From contig CAYRAM010000004.1 of the NCBI GenBank assembly GCA_964422295.1, positions 62,001 through 126,000 of the forward strand: a stretch of DNA of 64,000 bases. The letters are read 5' to 3'. The notes under the pieces were generated by a model. It had not been told where the DNA came from. It saw nothing but the letters and a program-made list of their open reading frames with translations, and searched no databases. The DNA is from UBA12191 sp964422295 (GTDB taxonomy: Bacteria; Planctomycetota; UBA8108; UBA1146). Position 1 is the stretch's first letter, and the number at the start of each line of letters is the position of its first letter. The translations under genes and the position numbers were made by a program. Below, piece by piece: positions 52,310 to 61,544 of this stretch.

Positions 52310-53569
52310 TCACGAAGTCTCCGCTTCAGTTTCACGTCGTGCAGGTCCTTTTCCCAGACTGAACATCACTACTGCACTCGCCACCCAAAGAATCAGTGAA
52401 AATATGAATACAGATCTGGGGTCACCGGTGTAATCCGCCATCCAGCCACCGAGGGGGTGCCCGATCAACCCCCTCACTGCAACCAATGCAACATGGACCG
52501 CCATGTACTGCCGTCCCTGATCCGCGGTCGCAAAGGAAATCGGTCCCACATTCCACGCCAGGATGACTCCAGCCATCGAACATCCGAAAACCAATTCGGC
52601 AAACAGGAACGTCATCGGAGATGATGCGAAACCCAGAAGGACGGCGTACAGCGCAAGCCCCGAATAACTGAATCCGGCAAGCCAACCCGGGCCGATACGA
52701 TCCAATTTCTTGCCAAAGTAGGGGGTCAGGATAAACATGGCCACGCTGGAGAGTCCCTTTGCGCCGAGCAAGAATCGCCAATCGAGTGCCAGCCACTCCT
52801 CATCGACAGTCCACATCGGCTTGGCGGTGATCAGTGCCATGAATGCGGTTCCGTAGAGGATAAAACCGATCTCGTAGATGAAGAATCGACGATCCCGAAT
52901 CAGGATTCTCCACAAGGCTCGCGCATTGTGGATGTCAGGTGCATCGGGAGCGGCGGTCTCCCTGTCCCGCAAAGGAACCTTGGAAAAGATCATGCAGGAA
53001 AGCCAGCCGGTAAGTCCTGCGATGGCATACAAAATCGGAAACGCCTCACTCTGATAGTGCATCCAGAAGCCGGCGATCACGCTGCCGGCACCGGAGATCA
53101 GTGCACCCCACCGCTGGGCCTTTCCAAAAAGGAAACCGCGATTCTCATCCCGATAGTTGCTGCGGATTACCCCATTGATCGCCGAAGTAATCGGCACTGA
53201 CGCCAGCGCCTGGATCGTCACCAACACCAGAAACAGCCAAGGTACCCACGTTTTCCCCTGATCGGTTTGAGCCCAATTGGCGATCGCAGGTACCAACAGC
53301 AACAAAGTCAGCGATAACGGCAATCTTCCCACCGTCGCTGCTCTTCTCAGCAGCCGCCGGGGACCGGTTCTGGCAATCCAACCGCCAAAAAAGAGAACAG
53401 CACCCTGGGCCACCGCCGGCGCCATGACGATGAGGGTCAACAACAGATTGTCGACCCCCAGCGCTTTGCGAGCGATTTCAGGTGCAGACCAGAGCAGACC
53501 GCCAAAGACACCTTCAAACATCACTGCCCGCAGATGAAAGTTATAAGTACTCTTTTCAATCTCCGGCAT
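52310..53569 (-). CDS. MFS transporter
   Basis: A 419-residue inner-membrane protein with about eleven to twelve hydrophobic helices, a cytoplasmic loop between the two halves (about 195-220) and MFS-like loop motifs (GGWIARTGPRRLLRR, PYFGKKLDRIGPGW). The substrate is not predictable. GAGGAG precedes the ATG. It is the first gene of the five-gene minus-strand operon that ends with the SpoU gene, so it may move a substrate or product of the flavoproteins downstream. Confidence 0.88.
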   Translation of the reverse strand: MPEIEKSTYNFHLRAVMFEGVFGGLLWSAPEIARKALGVDNLLLTLIVMAPAVAQGAVLFFGGWIARTGPRRLLRRAATVGRLPLSLTLLLLVPAIANWAQTDQGKTWVPWLFLVLVTIQALASVPITSAINGVIRSNYRDENRGFLFGKAQRWGALISGAGSVIAGFWMHYQSEAFPILYAIAGLTGWLSCMIFSKVPLRDRETAAPDAPDIHNARALWRILIRDRRFFIYEIGFILYGTAFMALITAKPMWTVDEEWLALDWRFLLGAKGLSSVAMFILTPYFGKKLDRIGPGWLAGFSYSGLALYAVLLGFASSPMTFLFAELVFGCSMAGVILAWNVGPISFATADQGRQYMAVHVALVAVRGLIGHPLGGWMADYTGDPRSVFIFSLILWVASAVVMFSLGKGPARRETEAETS

Positions 53570-53756
53570 GGGGACTCCTCGGGCGGTGACTTCAGGACTT
53601 CATCGTGCCCCAGCCTGCGGCGCACAACCAACGAAAACGGATCAACTCCGCAAATTGACACCACGATGGGCCACCGCCGTTGTAGCAAAGAGGTGGTCAC
53701 TCTCCCCTTTCCCCGCCAAACTGGAACCCTGCAAATGCAGAGAGAGGAACAAAGGC

Positions 53757-54164
53757 ATGACATGGATCCTTGTCGCCCTCGGTGGCGCCATCGGTGCGAC
53801 GATTCGCTACGCCGCGTACGGGTGGATCGATGGCCGCATTTCCCGATCCTCGGATGCGCTGATTGCCCAAGCACCAGGTGCAGCAGGAACCTGGCTGGTC
53901 AATGTCGTCGGCTGTCTGCTGATTGGGATCGTCTACACCGCGTCGGGGGACAAAGCGTTCGAAGATGAGAGAATCCGCGCCTTCCTCATCGTCGGCATCT
54001 TTGGAGGCTTCACTACGATGAGCGCCCTCGGCCTTGAAGGTTGGAATCTGTTTCGGGATGGGCAATTGATCAGAGGGATGTCACTGGCGCTGATTCAGGC
54101 TCTGGTTTGTGTGTTGATGGTCGGATTGGGTTCTGCACTCGGCAAGTTACTCAAGTTTTCCTGA
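53757..54164 (+). CDS. crcB: Fluoride channel CrcB (Fluc)
   Basis: Fluoride-specific exporter working as a dual-topology dimer. The 135-residue protein has four helices and the motifs GGAIGATIRYAAYG, GTWLVNVVGCLLIGI and GIFGGFTTMSALGLE, the last carrying the family's conserved pore and central sodium region. AGAGGAA precedes the ATG at 53757. No sequence that I can match to the fluoride riboswitch is visible upstream. It converges with the S4 gene, 4 nt apart. Confidence 0.93.
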   Translation: MTWILVALGGAIGATIRYAAYGWIDGRISRSSDALIAQAPGAAGTWLVNVVGCLLIGIVYTASGDKAFEDERIRAFLIVGIFGGFTTMSALGLEGWNLFRDGQLIRGMSLALIQALVCVLMVGLGSALGKLLKFS

Positions 54165-54168
54165 TCGT

Positions 54169-54396
54169 TCATTCGGCGCTACCAGATTCGTTTTCTCCGG
54201 AATTGAGTTGGACCTCGTGTTCGACGCCCTCCACCGTCACCCGGTCTCCCGATCGAAGAACCCTTCCTCGACGAGTCTCGACCTCGCCATTGACAAAGAT
54301 CTCGCCCTCTTGAATGCGAATCTTCGCTTCCCCACCGGTGGCGCAAAGCCCCATCCACTTGAGGTACTGCGAGAGTCGAATCGTCGGCTCTTCCAT
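54169..54396 (-). CDS. Small S4-domain RNA-binding protein (YbcJ type)
   Basis: A 75-residue protein that is essentially one S4 domain: IRLSQYLKWMGLCATGGEAK, IQEGEIFVNGEVETRRGRVLRSGD. Similar to YbcJ and other small S4 proteins with likely RNA or ribosome binding. The start is the ATG at 54396 with GGAG 9 nt upstream; a longer frame (to 54459) overlaps the upstream gene and has no S4 similarity. 13 nt after the ArsC-fRMsr gene. Confidence 0.9.
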   Translation of the reverse strand: MEEPTIRLSQYLKWMGLCATGGEAKIRIQEGEIFVNGEVETRRGRVLRSGDRVTVEGVEHEVQLNSGENESGSAE

Positions 54397-54409
54397 TGTA
54401 TTGATCTCC

Positions 54410-55381
54410 TCAATCTGATTGCGGTGGCCCGAAAGCACAGAAGCCTTCAAGGAGCGCATCCATCAACAGGGCATCGCAGGGGTGAACCGCTTCTACCGCA
54501 TCCAGATCCCAGACCGCCACCACATCGCCATTTGCGTTCAACAGAGGTCTGACGATGGCAGAGACGGTCGCCAAACCGCTTTCGCCGTCACAGGAAACGT
54601 ATCCTGACCAACTACGAACATCCGCTGCGACGAGGATGCGGCCATGCCGGACTGCGTCGAAGCACATTCCACTGCGCTCACCGGGGATCTCTTCCAGCGT
54701 CGCACAGACGGGTGGTCCCGCAGCAGCACCCAATTGGAGGCGACGTCGGGGAGTTTTCCCGTGCAAGTGATAGATGCCATTCCACGCCCAACCAAACGAC
54801 TCCATCTCCGTACAAATCACTCCCGGCAACAGAGACCATGAGTCGGGGTGATCCATGACGCCAGCGCAGCCATTGATCAACCTGCGGTAGGCGGTGCGGC
54901 GATTTTCATCCAGATCTCCCGGGAGTTGTTCGACCAGCTGCAGGAGCGTGTTCTCAAAATCCAGGGCCGCCAGGTAATGTTGGATCCGCTGTCGGATCGC
55001 CTCCCGCGCCACTCGGAATATTTGCAGCCCCTCTTCACTGTGGTCCTCAACAGAGACGTGATCCGCAGGATCGGGGAATGGCCAATGAAGGGTTTTTTCA
55101 GCTCCTGAAAATACACGGCACTCTTCCGCTGCAGATGAACACACCGTGACCACCAAATCGAAAGTCTGCCCCTGATATTCCTCGATGCTTTCACTCTTCA
55201 GATCCGCCGTCGGAATCTCTTCTTCATCGAGGACTCGAATCGCCATCGGATGGAGCGCTCCTCTGGGCTGAGTGCCAGCGGAGGCACATCTCCATACCCC
55301 ACCGGTCTCTTCCCGCCACATCGCTTCAGCAAGAATCGAACGGCACGAGTTTCCTGTGCACAGAATCAATACGGAAGGCAC
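54410..55381 (-). CDS. Arsenate reductase (LMW-phosphatase type) fused to a free-methionine-sulfoxide-reductase GAF domain
   Basis: A 323-residue two-domain protein. Residues 1-140 are a thioredoxin-coupled arsenate reductase: Cys8 in LCTGNSCRS is the nucleophile, with Cys81 and Cys88 as the CSSAAEEC redox pair, spaced as in the S. aureus enzyme. Residues about 155-323 form a GAF domain like fRMsr (free methionine-(R)-sulfoxide reductase): Cys226, Cys240 and Cys264 occupy its three catalytic cysteine positions; the last two are 24 residues apart as in E. coli. Both halves need the same thioredoxin recycling. GTG at 55381 has GGGAG 5 nt upstream; ATG at 55408 is the alternative. Confidence 0.88.
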   Translation of the reverse strand: MPSVLILCTGNSCRSILAEAMWREETGGVWRCASAGTQPRGALHPMAIRVLDEEEIPTADLKSESIEEYQGQTFDLVVTVCSSAAEECRVFSGAEKTLHWPFPDPADHVSVEDHSEEGLQIFRVAREAIRQRIQHYLAALDFENTLLQLVEQLPGDLDENRRTAYRRLINGCAGVMDHPDSWSLLPGVICTEMESFGWAWNGIYHLHGKTPRRRLQLGAAAGPPVCATLEEIPGERSGMCFDAVRHGRILVAADVRSWSGYVSCDGESGLATVSAIVRPLLNANGDVVAVWDLDAVEAVHPCDALLMDALLEGFCAFGPPQSD

Positions 55382-55472
55382 GCGAACTCCCTTCAAGATC
55401 CAGCCCATCTCATCTTCAAGATAGCAGTGGGTTCCCAACAGGGTACCCTGAGCACAGAAAGTGAGGTCAGAA

Positions 55473-56030
55473 ATGATTGAGCTCACCGCTCTGTGGCTTC
55501 CGATTCTGCTGTCGGCAGTCTTCGTCTTCATCGTCAGTGGGGTCCTGCACATGGTCCTTCAGTACCATTACAAGGATTATTCACCCACCCCTGATGAGGA
55601 AGGATTGCGTGTTGCATTGCGCAGTCAGGACATCGGCCCTGGCATGTACACCTTTCCCCACTGCAGTTCTGCCAAAGAGATGGGATCGGAAGAATTCACC
55701 GACAAGATGAATCTGGGGCCGAATGGCTTCATGACCATCATTCCGGTCGGCCCCGTCGCCATGGGCAGAAACCTTGCGCTGTGGTTTCTCTTCAGCATCC
55801 TGATCGGCGTTTTTGTTGCCTACCTCACCGCGATGGGAGTCGATGCGGGAGCGGGATTCATGGATGTCTTTCGCGTTGCATTTACGATCGCTCTGTTGGG
55901 CTATGCCATCCCCAAAATTGATGACTCCATCTGGAAAGCCGCCAACTGGTCCGTCACCTTCAAATTTTTCTTCGATGGGGTTTTGTACAGTCTCGTCACC
56001 GCCTCAACCTTTGCATGGCTGTGGCCTTAG
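55473..56030 (+). CDS. Hypothetical membrane protein (185 aa)
   Basis: Not recognised. One helix near the N-terminus (about 5-30), a soluble loop of about 70 residues, and three helices in the C-terminal half (about 105-130, 135-155, 165-183). The loop includes GPGMYTFPHC and a MGSEEFTDKMNLGPNGFMTI segment. GAGG is 8 nt before the ATG. It is followed by the sulfatase gene after 23 nt and is divergent from the ArsC-fRMsr gene. Confidence 0.8.
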   Translation: MIELTALWLPILLSAVFVFIVSGVLHMVLQYHYKDYSPTPDEEGLRVALRSQDIGPGMYTFPHCSSAKEMGSEEFTDKMNLGPNGFMTIIPVGPVAMGRNLALWFLFSILIGVFVAYLTAMGVDAGAGFMDVFRVAFTIALLGYAIPKIDDSIWKAANWSVTFKFFFDGVLYSLVTASTFAWLWP

Positions 56031-56053
56031 TCGATGGCTGATCGGGAGGCCTG

Positions 56054-57550
56054 ATGGGGTGTTCAACGATTCTGATTCTGGCGACAATGTTGTGGAACTC
56101 CCTGAATGTTGGGGAGCTCCCACACAATCCGATCGACAAGTCGCGGCCAACACCGCCCAACATCATCTACATCCTCGCCGACGACCTCGGGTACCGGGAG
56201 TTGGGAAGTTACGGTCAGGAGAAGATCCTGACTCCCCGGCTCGATGCCCTGGCTGCAGAGGGGATGCGTTTCACCCAGCATTATTCGGGCGCACCGGTGT
56301 GTGCATCTTCCCGTTGCGTGCTGATGACCGGTCTTCACTGTGGTCATTCGCTGGTACGCAACAACTGGGAAAACGGCGGCTGGGGCGAGTTTCAGCCTGA
56401 GGGGCAATACCCCCTGCCGCTGGGAACCCGAACGATGGCGAGCCTGCTGAAAGAGGCGGGTTACACCACCGGCGTCTTCGGCAAGTGGGGACTGGGCGGG
56501 CCGGGAACCACCGGTGCTCCGGAGTTTCAGGGGTTTGATCACTCCTGCACCGTGATCTGTCAGCGCAAGGCTCACAACTTCTACCCCAACCACCTGTGGA
56601 AGAATGGCGAAAAGTACATCCTCGAAGGCAACGGCTGGTTCAAGGCGCATCAAAAAATTGATGAGCCGCTCTCCTCTGAACAGGAGTACTACGACCGCTA
56701 TCTGCGTGAGAAATACATGGCTGATGTCTTTCTTGAAGAGGCTCTCGGCTTCATCGATGAAGCTCATGCCGTAAAGAAACCTTTCTTCCTCTACTACCCC
56801 AGCCCCATCCCCCACGTCGCACTGCAGGTTCCCGTCGAAGATCTGGATGCCTATCCGCGGGATTGGGATATGGAACCGTATCTCGGTGGCAGTTACCTGC
56901 CGCACCCGCGACCCCGTGCCGCCTATGCAGCGATGATCACCCACCTCGACAAAGAGGTCGGGGCACTCCTCGATCGACTGGAAAAATTGGGGTTATCGAA
57001 GAACACCATCGTCATGTTCAGCAGCGATAATGGCACCACCTGGGCCGGTGGCGTCGATCACGAGTTCTTTGACAGCACCGGCGAACTCAGCGGCTTGAAG
57101 GGCAGTGTTCTCGAAGGGGGCCTGAAGGTGCCGTTCCTGGTTCGGTGGCCCGGGAAAACGGAAGCCGGGTCGGTCAGTGACTTTCCCAGTTACTTTCCGG
57201 ATCTATTTCCGACGATCATGGATTTGGCCGGGATCATCGACGATCGACCCCACGATGGGCACAGCCTGGTACCGATTTTCTCAGGTAAAGATGTCAACAG
57301 AACCAAGCCTCTCTACTGGGAACATGGGGATCAGCAGGCCTTGCGGATCGGTGACTGGAAACTGGTTCGTCGCAGACTCGGCAAGAATAATCCGGCAATC
57401 AAACTCTTTAATCTGAAGGAAGATCCCGGCGAACTGAAGGACCTCTCAAAATCGGAACCGGAACTTTTGGAAGAACTGCTGGAACTGAGTCGCAATAGCC
57501 GCTTCCCATCGACAATCTTCCCGAATCCGGGTTTGGACAAGGATCGGTGA
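56054..57550 (+). CDS. Secreted sulfatase
   Basis: A 498-residue arylsulfatase-type enzyme that should hydrolyse sulfate esters, perhaps on algal polysaccharides. A short N-terminal hydrophobic segment suggests export. ADDLG gives the metal-binding aspartates (43, 44), and Cys83 in CASSR (C-x-S-x-R) is the site of formylglycine conversion. GKWGLGG and SSDNGTTWAGG are further conserved active-site segments. GGGAGG precedes the ATG. It requires a formylglycine-generating enzyme, which is not in this window. Downstream of the membrane protein and upstream of the AlkA-like gene on the same strand. Confidence 0.93.
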   Translation: MGCSTILILATMLWNSLNVGELPHNPIDKSRPTPPNIIYILADDLGYRELGSYGQEKILTPRLDALAAEGMRFTQHYSGAPVCASSRCVLMTGLHCGHSLVRNNWENGGWGEFQPEGQYPLPLGTRTMASLLKEAGYTTGVFGKWGLGGPGTTGAPEFQGFDHSCTVICQRKAHNFYPNHLWKNGEKYILEGNGWFKAHQKIDEPLSSEQEYYDRYLREKYMADVFLEEALGFIDEAHAVKKPFFLYYPSPIPHVALQVPVEDLDAYPRDWDMEPYLGGSYLPHPRPRAAYAAMITHLDKEVGALLDRLEKLGLSKNTIVMFSSDNGTTWAGGVDHEFFDSTGELSGLKGSVLEGGLKVPFLVRWPGKTEAGSVSDFPSYFPDLFPTIMDLAGIIDDRPHDGHSLVPIFSGKDVNRTKPLYWEHGDQQALRIGDWKLVRRRLGKNNPAIKLFNLKEDPGELKDLSKSEPELLEELLELSRNSRFPSTIFPNPGLDKDR

Positions 57551-57586
57551 ATAAAGATCGTCGATGGGAAACAAAGGTGAGGGCCG

Positions 57587-58225
57587 ATGGCTGAGAAGCC
57601 TTTTTTCAACGCAAGAAACGGGTGGAAGAAGGCGGTCGATTCACTCCTCGAAGAAGAACCCGCTTTTGAACGAGTCATACGCGCAAACCGGGGACATCAA
57701 CTCACCATCCACAGAACACGGTCTGTCTACGAGTATCTGTTGAGGGCGATCATTTACCAACAGATCACCGGTTCCGCCGCGAGAACAATCCACCGTCAAT
57801 TATTGCAACTGTTTCCGGGGGGACGTCCCAACTCGGAACGGTTGCTGAAGATGACTTCGGAGCAAATACGCTCTGCGGGATTGTCACGACCCAAAATGTT
57901 GGCGATCCAGGATCTGTCGAAATTTCACAAAGAAGGTCGGCTTCCCGGTTTTGCAAAATTGTCTACCTGGGATGAAGAAACCGTCATCGATCGATTGACC
58001 GAAGTCCATGGCATCGGGCGTTGGACCGTTCAGATGCTGCTGATCTTTCAGTTGGCAAGGCCGGATGTACTCCCCTCCAACGACCTGGGAGTGCGCAAGG
58101 GAGCCACCATCATTCTGGGAAAACGACGTGAAATGACTGTCCCCGAACTGGAAAAACGTGCGCAGCGCTGGGCACCCTACCGTTCCATCGCCAGTTGGTA
58201 CTGCTGGAGAGCCACCGAGCTCTAA
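57587..58225 (+). CDS. DNA-3-methyladenine glycosylase II-like (AlkA family)
   Basis: Base-excision enzyme that removes alkylated purines. The 212-residue protein has YLLRAIIYQQITGSAA, the helix-hairpin-helix VHGIGRWTVQMLLIF and a GPD-type loop PSNDLGVRKG with catalytic Asp166. It resembles the short AlkA form without the N-terminal AlkA domain. GTGAGG lies before the ATG. It is 36 nt after the sulfatase, so it may be cotranscribed, with no obvious functional link. Confidence 0.92.
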   Translation: MAEKPFFNARNGWKKAVDSLLEEEPAFERVIRANRGHQLTIHRTRSVYEYLLRAIIYQQITGSAARTIHRQLLQLFPGGRPNSERLLKMTSEQIRSAGLSRPKMLAIQDLSKFHKEGRLPGFAKLSTWDEETVIDRLTEVHGIGRWTVQMLLIFQLARPDVLPSNDLGVRKGATIILGKRREMTVPELEKRAQRWAPYRSIASWYCWRATEL

Positions 58226-58235
58226 ATATGATCTC

Positions 58236-61200
58236 CTACTGGCGCTTCTCCACGCTGGCCAATCGGTGAACCGTGAAGTGTATGAAGGATGACTTGTCAC
58301 CCAATTCACCGAACTGCAGATCCCATTCGAGATGCATCTGCATCGCCGGCTGCATCCCTTCAATCGTCAGGTGCACAGTCCTGGTATCGTTCGAGAGAAC
58401 TGCTGACGAAACCGGCAGTCGAGTGACTCCCTCACTTCCATCGCTGAGATTCAGGCGCGGCGAACCGTAGTTGCTGCTGTAGCGATAGTTCCAGCCTTGA
58501 AGTTGGAATGCTCCTGCGAGAGCGTCTTCAGGTGTGGTGATGGCTTCACTGAACTCCACGATCAGCCCTGAATCGACCGCCTGGATCTGCATTGGCAATG
58601 GAATCGGTGCTCCCGTTTTTGTCACGCGATAAAATCCCCCTGGATCGGTTTTATCTGAGGACCATCCGAAGAGTCCGCAAAGATACAAACTGCCATCAGG
58701 ATGGAATCGTCCGCGCATCGCCCCAGTGGGAATCTCGATGGAAAGCGGAACGAATGCTCCTTGGTGCTCCCCATCGACCTCGTCTTCAAGAATCAAATAA
58801 ACTTCACCCGTACCATAGGAGATCCCCAACAACTTTCCTGACAACTCTCCCCACACCCCCTGAGGGATTCGAAATTGTGCCGAAGGAGATCGATCCACCG
58901 TCGGATGGATCCACAGCAGCGGTGCATCGTATGGCCCGCCTACTTCCATCTCCCCAGAGAGCATGATGCCGCTCCAATGGTTCCCGTGAAAAGAACCGCG
59001 GGTGATACGGTTGATGCGATTCGCAGGCATCCAGTGCCCCTCCTGATCGGAGCCCCAGAAGACCTCTCCCGAATCGACACCGACTCCATTGGGAGCCCTG
59101 AATCCCGAAGCGATGATCTTGGAAGCACTGCCATCACTCTCGACTTCAATCAGGGTTCCATGTTGTGGATGCAGGGGAAGCTTGGCGTGGCGAGCTGCTT
59201 TCAGGTAGTACAGTTTTCCATCAGGTCCCTCCTGCAAACCAACCGCAGGCTCGTGAAAGTGCGGTGAATTCATCGGATCGACATTGAAACCCCGATAAAG
59301 ATCGGTCTCCCCATCGCCATTGGTGTCGATCAATTCGGTGATTTGATCCCTGCCCATCACCAGAATCTGTTCGCCATCACCCTGGTCACGGGTCAACAAT
59401 CCCAAAGGTTGACTGAGTCCGCTGGCAATTCTCTGCCACTGAAGGTCACCAAGTTTTTCGTCGAGTCCGTCCACTTTCCAGACATCCCCGCTCCATGTGG
59501 AGATCACCGCACTTTGACCGCCGGAAAGAAAATCGAAATCTCCAAAACGCATCCATGAGTTCCAGGGGTTTTCGTGAGGCCAACTGATCCGGTCGATCCG
59601 AAAGGGCTGAACCGGCTTTACTGATTCGTTCGGTGCAAGCGTGTCGATAAACTCGGAGATTCTCGAGATGGGACCCCACCACTGCTGAAGTTTCACACGC
59701 CTCTCCTCCGGACCGGAGGTCAAAACGATTCGAACTTCATCCGCATCCGCCTCCCAGTGTGCTTTTTCCACCTCCCCCGACAACGCCATCGCCTCCACCA
59801 GTGGCTCACCTGAGCGGGAAGCCACCGCCCGGATATCTTCTTCCTCCAATGCACCCCGGTGGAATCGTAGGCCATCGATGTAGCCGCTGAACCAAGGATC
59901 TGCCGGGAAGTTTTCTGCAGTGAAGCCGATGGTGGTGACGGTATCGGTCGCCTCTTCTTCCGGTTCCAGGATGCCATCGGCATCCTCTTTACCGTCGATG
60001 TAGGTGACGACTCTTGAATCCGCAGCACTCCAGGAGAAAGCAACATGATGCCATTGGCCATCTGAAATCGTTCGCTCTCCCTCGATGACTCCGACCCAAC
60101 CGATGTCAAAACAAAGTCGGCCCCCCCGGACGAAGAAGGTCTTGCCCCCATGAATCCAGGGACCTCTTTCCCGTGTCTGGGAAAAGATGGACCCATCTTT
60201 GGTGGTACAGATCCAGGCTGAAAAGGTGAAGTCGCTGTCAAAGAGTTCTTCTCCCGGTGAACGCAGCCAACGTGCTTTCCCGGTCCCATCAAAATCGAGC
60301 GCCCTGCCGTTGACCCCCCTGCGCCAAGTCACCCCATCGAGGAGCAGGTCCCTTTCCCCATCGATGACACTCTGCATCCGTTCACCAGTGCTCTCATCAC
60401 AATTCCAACCGGCAAAGGGTTTCACCTGGCGATCCTCTTCGACCACCAAAATCGTCCCCTCCAGTGGCGCAGGAAAACCGACTGCAGCGCTACTAGAATC
60501 GAGAGCCATGACTTTGCGTCCCGATCCCAATTGCAAATCCCGGTGTGAAGACAACGATCCGGATGCCAATTGAATCTCGATCTCTTCACCGGATCTGCCC
60601 GTGTTGAAATCCAACTCCCCCGCAAGTTCGATCGTTTCAGCGTACAGTCGCGGCGAATTCCCTTTCATCCATGTCTCCCCCATCGGTGAGGGGTTGATCA
60701 GATAAACCCTGCCACGCAATGTCTCGAACTGGCGGAGGGGAGGGTCTTCTTCAAACTGGCAGATGTAGAGATGGCAGTAAACGTCAGCAGAGGAGGGAGG
60801 AACCTGCAAGACCAAGCGCTCCTCATCGATGTTGAATCGCACATTCGTTGGATTTTCAAATCCCAATAAAAAACCAGATCCATCTTTGAATTTTACAATC
60901 CAGGGATCCCCTTTTTGTTTTGCCGCTTCCAATGTGGCACCCGAGGGCAAATCCATGATGGATAACTGCAACCCGGATGAGACTTTTTGCAGATGGATTG
61001 AACGCTTCCAAAAATCGGATCCCGATTCCCTGAGAGCCGCCATCCGTTCAAAAACCATGGCATCCCCGAAGGAATAGTGCAGAAGGATTCCCTGGCGATC
61101 CCTTTGCAATCCGCGCCAACGACCCTGCCCTTCCGGAAAGGGGCCGAAGGGGACTTCGCGAGGATCATCGAAACTGCCTTTCAGGTGGGTCACCCCTGGT

Positions 61201-61544
61201 CCCGAAGGATTCTTCCAGATCGCTTCTCCAGATATTTTCGGCCAAGTCCCATGAGGGCCATCGTAGACGATCCCCGACAACTCGACAAAATCGCCCTCCC
61301 AAACCGCTGCCCATCGAAGTTCGGCGGTGTCGAAGAGAGCAGCCCTCTCTCCTCCTGCCGTCAGCGGGATCGCAATCCCCTTACAGGCGATGTTGTCGGC
61401 GGAGACTTCGATGGCGGCAGAGAGGAAGGGTCCGTAATCCATCTCCTCCCAGGGGCCATCCTGTGCTGCAGTAGAAGTGGATTTCAACGCCAGCAGTGAA
61501 AGAAACACGCCCAGCATCGCAATGTTACGCAAAAGGTCACCCAT
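58236..61544 (-). CDS. Large secreted DUF6797/LamG/beta-propeller protein
   Basis: A 1102-residue exported protein from the ATG at 61544 (AGGAG 6 nt upstream), with a signal peptide of about 28 residues. The N-terminal part (about 30-190; DYGPFLSAAIEV, GERAALFDTAELRWAAVW) resembles DUF6797. A LamG/concanavalin-like domain lies at about 440-600 (GRALDFDGTGKARWL, GQWHHVAFSWS). A sorbosone-dehydrogenase-like propeller covers about 660-1000 (GLQEGPDGKLYYL, GFRAPNGVGVDSGEV). The end is beta-rich. This architecture is typical of Planctomycetota and Verrucomicrobiota; carbohydrate binding or oxidation is inferred. A longer in-frame start to 61718 has no family-like sequence. Confidence 0.85.
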   Translation of the reverse strand: MGDLLRNIAMLGVFLSLLALKSTSTAAQDGPWEEMDYGPFLSAAIEVSADNIACKGIAIPLTAGGERAALFDTAELRWAAVWEGDFVELSGIVYDGPHGTWPKISGEAIWKNPSGPGVTHLKGSFDDPREVPFGPFPEGQGRWRGLQRDRQGILLHYSFGDAMVFERMAALRESGSDFWKRSIHLQKVSSGLQLSIMDLPSGATLEAAKQKGDPWIVKFKDGSGFLLGFENPTNVRFNIDEERLVLQVPPSSADVYCHLYICQFEEDPPLRQFETLRGRVYLINPSPMGETWMKGNSPRLYAETIELAGELDFNTGRSGEEIEIQLASGSLSSHRDLQLGSGRKVMALDSSSAAVGFPAPLEGTILVVEEDRQVKPFAGWNCDESTGERMQSVIDGERDLLLDGVTWRRGVNGRALDFDGTGKARWLRSPGEELFDSDFTFSAWICTTKDGSIFSQTRERGPWIHGGKTFFVRGGRLCFDIGWVGVIEGERTISDGQWHHVAFSWSAADSRVVTYIDGKEDADGILEPEEEATDTVTTIGFTAENFPADPWFSGYIDGLRFHRGALEEEDIRAVASRSGEPLVEAMALSGEVEKAHWEADADEVRIVLTSGPEERRVKLQQWWGPISRISEFIDTLAPNESVKPVQPFRIDRISWPHENPWNSWMRFGDFDFLSGGQSAVISTWSGDVWKVDGLDEKLGDLQWQRIASGLSQPLGLLTRDQGDGEQILVMGRDQITELIDTNGDGETDLYRGFNVDPMNSPHFHEPAVGLQEGPDGKLYYLKAARHAKLPLHPQHGTLIEVESDGSASKIIASGFRAPNGVGVDSGEVFWGSDQEGHWMPANRINRITRGSFHGNHWSGIMLSGEMEVGGPYDAPLLWIHPTVDRSPSAQFRIPQGVWGELSGKLLGISYGTGEVYLILEDEVDGEHQGAFVPLSIEIPTGAMRGRFHPDGSLYLCGLFGWSSDKTDPGGFYRVTKTGAPIPLPMQIQAVDSGLIVEFSEAITTPEDALAGAFQLQGWNYRYSSNYGSPRLNLSDGSEGVTRLPVSSAVLSNDTRTVHLTIEGMQPAMQMHLEWDLQFGELGDKSSFIHFTVHRLASVEKRQ

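Noticed and set aside
53570..53756. Possible fluoride riboswitch before crcB
   Set aside because: A GATGG-like piece is present but I cannot fit the conserved riboswitch pseudoknot; a covariance-model search would decide.
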